Origin: Pseudomonadota bacterium
Lineage (GTDB): Bacteria; Pseudomonadota; Alphaproteobacteria; Acetobacterales; Acetobacteraceae
NCBI GenBank assembly: GCA_021805485.1
Contig: JAJZFF010000358.1
Span: 1-6,536 of the forward strand
DNA length: 6,536 bases
Reading direction: 5' to 3'
The notes beneath the pieces are model-generated. The model had not been told where the DNA came from and did no database searches. It worked only from the letters and a program-made list of their open reading frames with translations. Below, piece by piece: positions 1 to 5,847 of the stretch. Within the stretch, counting starts at the first letter, position 1. Each line of letters starts with the position of its first letter. Position numbers and translations under genes: made by a program.

Positions 1-405
1 GTCGAGCAGGGCGGCGGTCTGCTCCGCGGCGCGGTCGAAGGACCACGGGCCGAGCGGCTTGGAGGATTTCCCGAACCCGATCTGGTCCGGTGCGATCACG
101 CGGAAGCCGGCGCTGGCGAGCGCCGCGATCACGCCGGACCAGTAGCTGGCGGGGAAATTCCGCCCATGCAGCAGCAGCACGGCGCGCCCGTTCGCGGTCC
201 CGGTCGGCGCGACGTCCATATAGGCCATGCGAACGGGATGGTGATCCTGCTCCAGCGGCAGGAAGGCCACCGGATAAGGGTAGGGATAGCCCTCGAGATC
301 GATGCCGAGCGGCTCCGGCGCCGACGGTGCGGCCCAGGCTGACGCCAACGGGGCCGCCACCCAAGGGACGAGCAGGGCGATTAGAGCGAGCAGATATCGT
401 CTCAT
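1..405 (-). CDS. Exported alpha/beta hydrolase, N-terminal part (cut by window edge)
   Basis: This is the first 135 codons of a protein that runs off the left edge. Residues 1-25 look like a Sec signal peptide: MRRY, a hydrophobic Leu/Ala/Ile core, then possible signal-peptidase sites after Ala23 or Ala25, so a periplasmic or secreted enzyme is inferred. The mature part begins with a YPYPYPV segment (40-46) and an RMAYMDV strand (59-65). The LLLHGRNF oxyanion-hole strand-turn follows (77-84), then PDQIGFGKSSKP (106-117). These are hallmarks of alpha/beta-hydrolase-fold enzymes. The nucleophile elbow, catalytic acid and His lie beyond the edge, so esterase, lipase, epoxide-hydrolase or other activity cannot be chosen. 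The ATG overlaps the purK stop as ATGA (402-405), and no good Shine-Dalgarno precedes it, so translation is probably coupled to purK. The fold is well supported; the substrate is unknown. Confidence 0.88.
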   Translation of the reverse strand, partial: MRRYLLALIALLVPWVAAPLASAWAAPSAPEPLGIDLEGYPYPYPVAFLPLEQDHHPVRMAYMDVAPTGTANGRAVLLLHGRNFPASYWSGVIAALASAGFRVIAPDQIGFGKSSKPLGPWSFDRAAEQTAALLD

Positions 406-1547
406 TGCGGGCAGATCCGCGCCCCGAGCGGGCCGAGCGCGTCGCTGAGGCCGAAGCCGCCGGGCAGCGCGCCCTTGGGGAAGAGCCGTGTCACGTGGCC
501 CATCTTGCGGCCCGGTCGCGCCTCCGCCTTGCCGTAGAGATGGCCGATCAGCCCCGGGGTAGCGAGGATTGCCGGCCAGAGGGCGACTTCCTCGGGCCCG
601 ACCAGATTCTTCATCACCGCGTCGGAATGGCGGGTCGCCGGCGGCAGCGGCAGCCCGGCGACGGCACGGACATGCAGCTCGAACTGGCTCGCCGGGCAGG
701 CATCGATGGTCCAGTGGCCGGAATTATGCGGCCGGGGCGCGATCTCGTTGACCAGCACGCGCCCCTCCTGGGTGACGAACATTTCCACTGCCAGCAGCCC
801 GACCAGCCCGAGCGCTTCGGCCAGCCGTCGCGCCACCACGTCCGCCGCGGCCGCCGTTTCCGGCGCGATGCGCGCCGGTGCGAGGGTGAGATCGAGAATG
901 TGATCGCGGTGCCGGTTCTCCACCGGCTCGAAGGCGGCGATGCCGCCATCGGCGCCGCGGGCGACGACCACGCTGATTTCCATAGCGAAATCGACGAAAC
1001 CCTCGAGGATAAGCGGCTTCGGCGCCAGCGCGGCGAAGGCCGCACGCGCCGCCTCCGGCGTCTGCACCAGCGCCTGGCCCTTGCCGTCATAGCCGAGACG
1101 GGTGGTCTTGAGCACCGAAGGCAGGCCGAGCCGGGCGATGGCAGCCTCCAGCGCTTCCGCGCTGTCCACTTCCGCCCAAGGGGCGGTGGCGATGCCGGCC
1201 TGGTTGACGAAGCGCTTCTCCGCCACGCGGTCCTGGCTGATGCGCAGCACCGCGGGCGAGGGTCGCACCGGGCGCAGCGCCGCCAGCAGGTCGAGCCCGG
1301 CGGCGGAGACATTCTCGAATTCGAAGGTGATCACGTCGACCGCGGCGGCGAAGCGGCGCAGCGCCGCCTTGTCCTCGTACTCGCCGCGGGTGATGCCGGC
1401 GGCCACCTGCTCGGCGGGGCTGTCCATCTCGGGCGTAAGGATGTGACAGCGATAGCCGAGCCGGGCCGCGGCGAGTGCGGTCATGCGGCCGAGCTGGCCA
1501 CCGCCGACGATGCCGATGGTGGCGTTGGGCTTGAGGCGGAGGGTCAT
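402..1547 (-). CDS. purK: N5-carboxyaminoimidazole ribonucleotide synthase (PurK)
   Basis: This is a complete 381-aa ATP-grasp enzyme of de novo purine synthesis. It carboxylates AIR with ATP and bicarbonate to give N5-CAIR in the cytoplasm. An N-terminal Rossmann-like part carries GGGQLGRM (15-22) and TFEFENV (74-80). The ATP-grasp core shows [12 protein letters not shown] (147-158), EISVVVAR (190-197) and an [14 protein letters not shown] segment (206-219). The metal/nucleotide signature [16 protein letters not shown] lies at 267-282. All are typical of PurK, and the length matches the family. The ATG start overlaps the purE TGA as ATGA (1544-1547). No Shine-Dalgarno-like purine tract lies upstream, which suggests termination-reinitiation from purE. 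Its TGA in turn overlaps the start of the exported hydrolase. No damage to the frame is visible. Confidence 0.97.
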   Translation of the reverse strand: MTLRLKPNATIGIVGGGQLGRMTALAAARLGYRCHILTPEMDSPAEQVAAGITRGEYEDKAALRRFAAAVDVITFEFENVSAAGLDLLAALRPVRPSPAVLRISQDRVAEKRFVNQAGIATAPWAEVDSAEALEAAIARLGLPSVLKTTRLGYDGKGQALVQTPEAARAAFAALAPKPLILEGFVDFAMEISVVVARGADGGIAAFEPVENRHRDHILDLTLAPARIAPETAAAADVVARRLAEALGLVGLLAVEMFVTQEGRVLVNEIAPRPHNSGHWTIDACPASQFELHVRAVAGLPLPPATRHSDAVMKNLVGPEEVALWPAILATPGLIGHLYGKAEARPGRKMGHVTRLFPKGALPGGFGLSDALGPLGARICPQ

Positions 1548-2047
1548 GCGGGGGGCGGGTCGATCGGTTCCTGCGCGACCGCTTCGGTCTGCGCGCGGCG
1601 ATAGGCATCAAGGCGGGTGGCCAGCGCCGCGTCGTCGAGCGCGAGGATGGAAGCGGCCAGGAGGGCGGCGTTGACGGCCCCGGCACGGCCGATGGCCAAG
1701 GTCGCGACCGGAATGCCGGCCGGCATCTGCACGATCGAGAGCAGGCTGTCCATGCCCTTGAGGGCATGGGATTCCATCGGCACGCCGAGCACCGGCAGCG
1801 GCGTCCAGGCGGCGCACATCCCCGGCAGATGCGCTGCCCCCCCGGCCCCGGCGATGATGACCTTCAGCCCGCGGGCGCGCGCGGTGCGGGCGTACTCGGC
1901 GAGCCGGTCCGGCGTGCGGTGCGCGGAGACGATCCGCCGCTCATGCGCGACGCCAAGCTGCTCCAGCGTTTCGGCGGCATGGCGCAGGGTCGGCCAGTCC
2001 GACTGGCTGCCCATGATCAGCCCGACACGGGCGACGGCCTCAAGCAA
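1544..2047 (-). CDS. purE: N5-CAIR mutase (class I PurE), TTG start
   Basis: This 167-aa enzyme moves the carboxyl group from N5 to C4, turning the PurK product N5-CAIR into CAIR. Class I features are clear: GSQSDW (13-18), SAHRTP (41-46) containing the His expected to act as general acid/base, [12 protein letters not shown] (66-77), PVLGVP (85-90) and [10 protein letters not shown] (100-109). The presence of purK next door agrees with class I mutase activity rather than direct AIR carboxylation. The start is the unusual codon TTG at 2047-2045. An in-frame stop lies 15 nt further up (2062-2060). The first ATG (Met12) falls inside the first beta strand and would delete part of the fold. The start overlaps the end of the DUF465 gene by 8 nt, and no clear Shine-Dalgarno is seen, so coupling is likely. 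The C-terminal tail after about residue 150 is rich in Pro/Ala/Glu and looks disordered. Confidence 0.96.
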   Translation of the reverse strand: MLEAVARVGLIMGSQSDWPTLRHAAETLEQLGVAHERRIVSAHRTPDRLAEYARTARARGLKVIIAGAGGAAHLPGMCAAWTPLPVLGVPMESHALKGMDSLLSIVQMPAGIPVATLAIGRAGAVNAALLAASILALDDAALATRLDAYRRAQTEAVAQEPIDPPPA

Positions 2048-2243
2048 TGCTGTTCGGGATCAGCCGGCTTTCCAGCCGCGCGATCTCGTCCTTCAGCAGG
2101 AGCTTCCGCTTCTTCAGCCGCTGTACGTGCAGCTGATCGACCGTGACCGGCTCGGACAGCCGGGCGATCACCGTGTCCAGGTCACGGTGCTCGCTGCGCA
2201 GTTCATGCAGCTTGCGCAGGACCGAGTCCCGATCGTTCAGCAT
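2040..2243 (-). CDS. YdcH/DUF465-family small coiled-coil protein
   Basis: This 67-aa protein starts [20 protein letters not shown]. It shows the DUF465 pattern: a His-containing first helix ([18 protein letters not shown]), a short link, then a Lys-rich second helix with [21 protein letters not shown]. The whole protein is predicted to be a helical hairpin or coiled coil; its biochemical role is not established for the family. I chose the ATG at 2243 because it gives the normal family length. It is also preceded by AGAAG seven bases upstream, a weak ribosome-binding site. The frame stays open upstream to 2366, but that extension is Gly/Pro/Arg-rich and unlike the family. The gene heads the purE-purK run and its TGA lies inside the purE start region. 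A DUF465 gene beside purEK is, from memory, a common arrangement in alphaproteobacteria. Confidence 0.88.
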   Translation of the reverse strand: MLNDRDSVLRKLHELRSEHRDLDTVIARLSEPVTVDQLHVQRLKKRKLLLKDEIARLESRLIPNSIA

Positions 2244-2396
2244 GGCGATGCTTCTAGCATGACGCGACGTGGCAAACCTACCCCCGCCCGGCCCGGTTTG
2301 AGACGGATCTGGAGGGCTCCGTCCGTCCCGGGGCCCATGCTCGATGTCGTGGGCTGATCCCGCCAAAGGCGCGGCGGGGGATTGGACATCGCACGG
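2244..2396. other. Intergenic gap between lepA and the ydcH-purEK run
   Basis: This 153-nt GC-rich gap is the only place in the window where a promoter for the ydcH-purE-purK-hydrolase run could lie. I could not find a convincing -35/-10 pair on the minus strand. TTGCCA at 2274-2269 is -35-like, but the best following AT-rich hexamer, TAGAAG, is only 13 nt away. The gap holds two inverted repeats. One is the hairpin close to the lepA stop, listed separately. The other is GACGGA (2302-2307) paired with TCCGTC (2318-2323) across a 10-nt loop. No purine-riboswitch-like or PurR-box-like sequence was recognised by eye. Confidence 0.5.
2359..2378 (-). terminator. Hairpin 18 nt after lepA stop, terminator-like but lacking a U-tract
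   Basis: CCCGCC (2359-2364) and GGCGGG (2373-2378) form a perfect 6-bp all-GC stem around an 8-nt loop. It could be extended by an ATC/GAT pair set with a two-base bulge. In the lepA direction it begins 18 nt after the TAG stop. No run of Ts follows, so it is not a canonical intrinsic terminator. It could pause polymerase or protect the 3' end. Short GC-rich repeats arise easily by chance at this base composition. Confidence 0.28.
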
Positions 2397-4196
2397 CTAC
2401 ACCTTGAGCGCCGCCAGGAAGGCCGATTGCGGAATCTCGACCTTGCCGAACTGGCGCATCCGCTTCTTGCCCTCCTTCTGCTTCTCCAGCAGCTTGCGCT
2501 TGCGGCTGATATCGCCGCCATAGCACTTCGCGGTGACGTCCTTGGCCAGCGCGCCGATCGTCTCGCGCGCGATCACCCGCCCGCCGATGGCCGCCTGCAC
2601 GGCGATCTTGAACAACTGGCGCGGGATCAGGTCCTTCAGCTTGGCGCAGATCGCGCGCCCGCGGCTTTCGGCGGCGGCACGGTGGGCGATGAAGGAGAGC
2701 GCGTCCACCAGGTCACCGTTGACGAGGATCGAAATGCGCACGAGGTCGCTCTCGGCGTAGCCGTCCATCTGATAGTCGAAGCTGGCATAGCCGCGCGAGA
2801 CCGATTTCAGCCGGTCGTAGAAATCGAACACCACCTCGTTGAGCGGCAGCCGGTAGACCGCCATGGCGCGGTCGCCGACATAGGTGAGGTCCGCCTGCTG
2901 GCCGCGGCGCTCGTTGCACAGCGTCAGCACCGCGCCGAGATATTCGTCCGGCACCATGATCGTCGCCTTGATCCAGGGTTCCTCGATATGGTCGATCACG
3001 CCCGCATCGGGCATGTCGGCCGGGTTGTGCAGCTCCTGCATCGTCGCGTTGGTGCGGTGGACGCGATAGACCACCGACGGCGCGGTCGCGATCAGGTCGA
3101 GGTCGAACTCGCGGGTCAGGCGCTCCTGGATGATCTCCAGATGCAGGAGGCCGAGAAAGCCGCAGCGGAAGCCGAAGCCGAGCGCGGCCGAGGTCTCCGG
3201 CTCGTAGTGGAAGCTCGCGTCGTTGAGGCGGAGCTTGCCGAGACTGTCACGCAGCTTCTCGAAATCGTCGGCGTCCACCGGATAGAGCCCGCACCAGACC
3301 ACCGGCACGGAGGGCTTGAAGCCAGGCAGCGCCTCGGCGGCCGGGCGCCGATCTTCGGTGATGGTATCGCCGATGCGGCAATCGGCGACGGTCTTGATCG
3401 CGGCGGTGAGAAAGCCGATCTCGCCGGGACCGAGATCCTCCACCGGCAGCATCTTCGGCGAAAAGACGCCGACCTGCTCGATCGGGTGCACCGCACCGGT
3501 GGACATCATGCGCACGCGCTGGCCGCGCCGCAGGCGCCCGTCCTTCACCCGGACCAGCGCCACCACGCCGAGATACGGGTCGTACCAGCTATCGACCAGC
3601 AGCGCCTTGAGCGGTGCCTCGGCATCGCCCTTCGGCGCCGGCAGGCGGGTGACGAGGGCTTCCAGCACCTGGTCGATATTGAGCCCGGTCTTGGCGCTGA
3701 TCATCACCGCGTCGGATGCGTCCAGACCGATCACCTCCTCGATCTGCTCGCGCACCCGCTCGGGCTCGGCGGCGGGGAGGTCGATTTTGTTGAGCACCGG
3801 CACGATCTCGTGGCCGGCCTCGATCGCCTGGTAGACATTGGCGAGCGTCTGCGCCTCGACGCCCTGGCTGGCGTCGACCACCAGCAACGAGCCCTCGCAG
3901 GCAGCCAGGCTGCGGCTGACCTCGTAGGCGAAATCCACATGGCCCGGCGTGTCCATCAGGTTCAGCGCGTAGGTCTTGCCGTCCTTGGCGGGGTAGGTCA
4001 GGCGAACGGTCTGCGCCTTGATGGTGATGCCGCGCTCGCGCTCGAGGTCCATGGAATCGAGCACCTGCTCGGTCATTTCGCGCGCGGACAGCGCCCCCGT
4101 CGCCTGGATCAGGCGGTCCGCGAGGGTGGACTTGCCGTGATCGATATGGGCGATGATGGCGAAGTTGCGGATCTGGTCGATCGGGGTATCGGTCAT
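2397..4196 (-). CDS. lepA: Elongation factor 4 (LepA), ribosome-associated GTPase
   Basis: This is a complete 599-aa translational GTPase, the same length as the E. coli protein. It acts on the ribosome and is credited with back-translocation or with a role in initiation and assembly under stress. GTPase motifs are all present: AHIDHGKST (16-24), RGIT (55-58), DTPGH with the catalytic-type His86 (82-86), NKID (136-139) and SAK (167-169). EF-G-like domains II, III and V follow, including the conserved stretch [19 protein letters not shown]. The LepA-specific C-terminal domain ends with [20 protein letters not shown] and further basic residues (557 onward). I chose ATG 4196; the open frame also reaches a TTG at 4214, but the ATG product begins [12 protein letters not shown], as in related LepA. 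The ribosome-binding site is weak. Upstream lie two hairpins in the leader. Confidence 0.98.
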   Translation of the reverse strand: MTDTPIDQIRNFAIIAHIDHGKSTLADRLIQATGALSAREMTEQVLDSMDLERERGITIKAQTVRLTYPAKDGKTYALNLMDTPGHVDFAYEVSRSLAACEGSLLVVDASQGVEAQTLANVYQAIEAGHEIVPVLNKIDLPAAEPERVREQIEEVIGLDASDAVMISAKTGLNIDQVLEALVTRLPAPKGDAEAPLKALLVDSWYDPYLGVVALVRVKDGRLRRGQRVRMMSTGAVHPIEQVGVFSPKMLPVEDLGPGEIGFLTAAIKTVADCRIGDTITEDRRPAAEALPGFKPSVPVVWCGLYPVDADDFEKLRDSLGKLRLNDASFHYEPETSAALGFGFRCGFLGLLHLEIIQERLTREFDLDLIATAPSVVYRVHRTNATMQELHNPADMPDAGVIDHIEEPWIKATIMVPDEYLGAVLTLCNERRGQQADLTYVGDRAMAVYRLPLNEVVFDFYDRLKSVSRGYASFDYQMDGYAESDLVRISILVNGDLVDALSFIAHRAAAESRGRAICAKLKDLIPRQLFKIAVQAAIGGRVIARETIGALAKDVTAKCYGGDISRKRKLLEKQKEGKKRMRQFGKVEIPQSAFLAALKV

Positions 4197-4311
4197 GCGG
4201 GGTGCTCTGCTCAACCCCGGCGGCAGGCCGGGGCGGGGGAGGATTAGGCGAAAATCCTCTCCCTGTCAGCCAGAGCCCGGGCAAGGACGCGGCGATCCGC
4301 GCAAAGCGGCG
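4197..4311 (-). promoter_or_regulatory. lepA leader with two tandem hairpins
   Basis: This 115-nt stretch separates the orphan small gene from lepA. In the lepA direction, the first hairpin pairs GAGGATT with AATCCTC (4259-4253 with 4245-4239) around the 7-nt loop TTCGCCT. Beyond one mismatch it adds three more G-C pairs (4263-4261 with 4237-4235). The second begins one base later and pairs CCCCGGC (4233-4227) with GCCGGGG (4221-4215) around a 5-nt loop, ending 18 nt before the ATG. Neither is followed by a U-tract. A CTGACA hexamer (4269-4264) sits 17 nt from TAATCC (4246-4241). This is a possible but weak promoter, because the -10 match is poor. A role in lepA expression, or in ending the upstream transcript, is inference. 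Confidence 0.35.
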
Positions 4312-4512
4312 TCAGTGCGTGACGCGCGGCACGAGACGTTCGGTACGGCGCAGCTCCCAGATCATCGCGCGAACCTGTTCCCAGGCGTCGACGGCCGCGG
4401 CATCGCCCTCGCCGCGGCTCTGGCGCAGCCGCTCGCTGGCGATCGCCTGGGCACGGGTGCCGTAGCAGCGGATCATGGACAGCGCCACCTCGCGGGCTTC
4501 GATCGCATGCAT
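4312..4512 (-). CDS. Uncharacterised 66-aa helical protein
   Basis: I do not recognise this gene. It encodes MHAIEAREVALSMIRCYGTR and continues to a TGA at 4314-4312. A first helix (about 4-32) carries the sole Cys16. A GEGDAA turn follows (35-40), then a second helix (about 41-58) with two Trp residues and the segment AWEQVRAMIWELRRTERL. This suggests a small soluble helical hairpin. It has 11 Arg and no Lys, and no signal peptide, membrane segment or metal motif. The start is well supported: GGAGGA (4525-4520) lies 7 nt before the ATG. Another ATG at 4519 directly abuts the Shine-Dalgarno and opens a different, Arg/Pro-rich frame, so it is less likely. The gene is separated from both neighbours by about 100 nt and could be its own transcription unit. 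The helix-GD-helix-W layout recalls short hypothetical proteins of alphaproteobacteria, but I cannot name a family. Confidence 0.72.
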   Translation of the reverse strand: MHAIEAREVALSMIRCYGTRAQAIASERLRQSRGEGDAAAVDAWEQVRAMIWELRRTERLVPRVTH

Positions 4513-4519
4513 GAGACAT

Positions 4520-4525
4520 TCCTCC
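4520..4525 (-). promoter_or_regulatory. Strong Shine-Dalgarno (GGAGGA) of the 66-aa gene
   Basis: The minus strand reads GGAGGA, then ATGTCTC (7 nt), then the ATG at 4512. It is the best ribosome-binding site in the window. It decides the reading frame here, because the ATG at 4519 touches the Shine-Dalgarno and has no usable spacing. Confidence 0.8.
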
Positions 4526-4559
4526 AATGGTGGCCGGCAATGATGGGCCAGCCTTGTTC

Positions 4560-4589
4560 GGCCGACCCGAGGCACGTATGGCGTCGGCC
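4560..4589. repeat. Inverted repeat GGCCGAC-N16-GTCGGCC between the acyltransferase and the orphan gene
   Basis: Two perfect 7-bp arms (4560-4566 and 4583-4589) are separated by 16 nt within the 100-nt gap after the acyltransferase stop. In the minus direction no T-run follows, so a standard intrinsic terminator is unlikely. A weak promoter-like pair, TGGACA (4601-4596) and TACGTG (4578-4573) with 17-nt spacing, overlaps it. In that reading the arms would flank the -10 region, like operator half-sites. This is speculative. A GC-rich stem for transcript folding or chance are the alternatives. Confidence 0.35.
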
Positions 4590-4612
4590 CTGCGCTGTCC
4601 AGGCTCCCGGTG

Positions 4613-5839
4613 TCAGCCCGGCGGCTGTGGCATGGCTCGACCCTCGGAGCGCGGACGCGTTGCTGGCTCGGCCCAGACCGCGATGCGCCGGCCCAGCGCG
4701 ATGCCGGGGCGCTCGATGGCGGCGTGGGCGAGCGTGGCCGCCAGCACCAGCAGGGCCGCGGCCAGCCAGCTGATCTCCCAGTGCGCCAGGCCCGAGGCGA
4801 GCGCCTGCCCGCGCGCCCACGGGCTGGCGAACAGCAGCGCCAGGGGCAGCCCCTGGAGCAGATACACGCCATAGCTGATCGCGCCGAGCCGTTGCGCGGG
4901 TCGCGAATGGAACAGCCCGAAGAGACTGCAGCCGTTGCTGACCAGAACGAAGATCAGCGCCATCAGCACGATCGGGGTCCCGGCATAGGCGCTGCTGGCG
5001 GTGGTGAACAGCGCTGCCAGCAGACCCAGCGCGAGAACCGACGCGAGGCCATCGCCGAGAGGGGGAATCAGCTCCGCCTGCTGCAGCGAGGCTGCCAGCA
5101 TGCCGGCGGAGAAGAGCGCCAGGATGACCGCATCCGGGGCCGGCGAATGCACGCCCCCCCGCCCGGCGACGGTCAGCGACACACCGACCACCAGCCCGAG
5201 CAGCGGGAGCACCAGGTGCGTGCGCAGCGAGCGGGCGAAAAGCGCGGTCAGGATCAGGCTGGCATAGAACAGCCATTCATAATGCAGGGTCCAGGTCACG
5301 CCGGCGAGGATCGTGAAGGTCTGGCTGTAGCCGTTCACGTCCGGCCCGAAGCGGTAGCCGAGCAGGCTCCAGTCCAGGATATGGCGGATCAGCGCTGGGC
5401 CGGGCTCGCGCAGGGTGGGGCCGGTCCGGGCGAAAACGATCGCGAGCATGGCGGCGATCGCCACGCCGTAGAGCGGTCCGATGCGGAAGACCCGCCCGAT
5501 ATACAGGCTGCGCCAGGGCGGCAGGCCGCGCGCGCGGATGCATTTGGTCCAGAACAGATAGCCCGTGACCATGAAGAACAGCGACACGCCGACCTGGCCG
5601 AGCAGGACGTAGAAGCTTGAAGGCGGCGCAACCCAGCGCCCATCGGCGATGAACTGCCGGTAGATCGCCGCGTGATGGAAAACGACCGCGAGCGCCAGGA
5701 ACCCGCGCAGCCCGTCCAGGGTCGAGACGCGCGCGGCACCGGCGGCGGGGTCGTCGGCCAGCCGCAGCGCCGGTGTCGCGGCGAGCGCGAACAGCAGCGC
5801 CATGCCGGCGAAGTAGTAAAATGGCGAGAAGGCGCCCAC
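4613..5839 (-). CDS. Acyltransferase-3 family membrane protein (OafA/YrhL-like)
   Basis: This 408-aa integral membrane protein belongs to the acyltransferase-3 family, which usually O-acylates (often acetylates) cell-surface sugars, peptidoglycan or lipids at the inner membrane. Family landmarks appear in order: LDGLRGFLALAVVFHH (41-56), GVSLFFMVTGYLFW (84-97), RVFRIGPLY (116-124), WTLHYEWLFY (183-192), RLGAISYGVYLL (317-328) and IERP (375-378). About ten hydrophobic segments lie between them. The target cannot be told from sequence, and no SGNH domain is attached. The start is GTG at 5839, 8 nt after the pheT stop, and a GATAGG segment overlapping that stop is a plausible ribosome-binding site. 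The ATG at 5803 (residue 13) would cut into the first membrane helix and lacks a Shine-Dalgarno. The tail after about residue 390 is Arg/Pro-rich and probably cytoplasmic. Its placement suggests co-transcription with pheT, yet the function is unrelated. Confidence 0.92.
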   Translation of the reverse strand: MGAFSPFYYFAGMALLFALAATPALRLADDPAAGAARVSTLDGLRGFLALAVVFHHAAIYRQFIADGRWVAPPSSFYVLLGQVGVSLFFMVTGYLFWTKCIRARGLPPWRSLYIGRVFRIGPLYGVAIAAMLAIVFARTGPTLREPGPALIRHILDWSLLGYRFGPDVNGYSQTFTILAGVTWTLHYEWLFYASLILTALFARSLRTHLVLPLLGLVVGVSLTVAGRGGVHSPAPDAVILALFSAGMLAASLQQAELIPPLGDGLASVLALGLLAALFTTASSAYAGTPIVLMALIFVLVSNGCSLFGLFHSRPAQRLGAISYGVYLLQGLPLALLFASPWARGQALASGLAHWEISWLAAALLVLAATLAHAAIERPGIALGRRIAVWAEPATRPRSEGRAMPQPPG

Positions 5840-5847
5840 GGCGGCGC

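Noticed and set aside
90..1604. 504-codon plus-strand open frame opposite purK and parts of its neighbours
   Set aside because: The opposite strand holds clearly conserved PurK, PurE and hydrolase sequence. The plus-strand product is Arg/Gly/Ala/His-rich with no recognisable domain, as expected for a high-GC shadow frame.
2302..2323. GACGGA-N10-TCCGTC inverted repeat as an intrinsic terminator
   Set aside because: Only 6 bp, a 10-nt loop and no T-run in either direction; repeats of this size are common by chance in GC-rich DNA.
2040..2366. Longer 108-aa start for the DUF465 gene
   Set aside because: The extra 41 residues are Gly/Pro/Arg-rich and unlike the family. ATG 2243 gives the usual length and has a weak ribosome-binding site.
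4197..4214. TTG start extending LepA by six residues
   Set aside because: ATG 4196 gives the standard LepA N-terminus and a length equal to the E. coli protein; the extension adds only SRAPR-type sequence.
2382..4247. 621-codon plus-strand frame opposite lepA as a real gene
   Set aside because: No domain, no convincing start region and a shadow-like composition; LepA on the other strand is unambiguous.
4244..4519. Alternative frame starting at ATG 4519, beside the GGAGGA site
   Set aside because: The ATG abuts the Shine-Dalgarno with no spacer, and the product is Arg/Pro-rich. The frame starting at 4512 has 7-nt spacing and a plausible helical protein.
4473..5276. 267-codon minus-strand frame overlapping the acyltransferase and the orphan gene
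   Set aside because: It runs out of frame through the conserved acyltransferase and is Arg/Pro/Ala-rich without structure; it is a frame-shifted shadow.
4610..5620. 336-codon plus-strand frame opposite the acyltransferase
   Set aside because: Gln/Arg/Glu/Ala-rich repetitive composition typical of the complement of a GC-rich membrane-protein gene; no family recognised.
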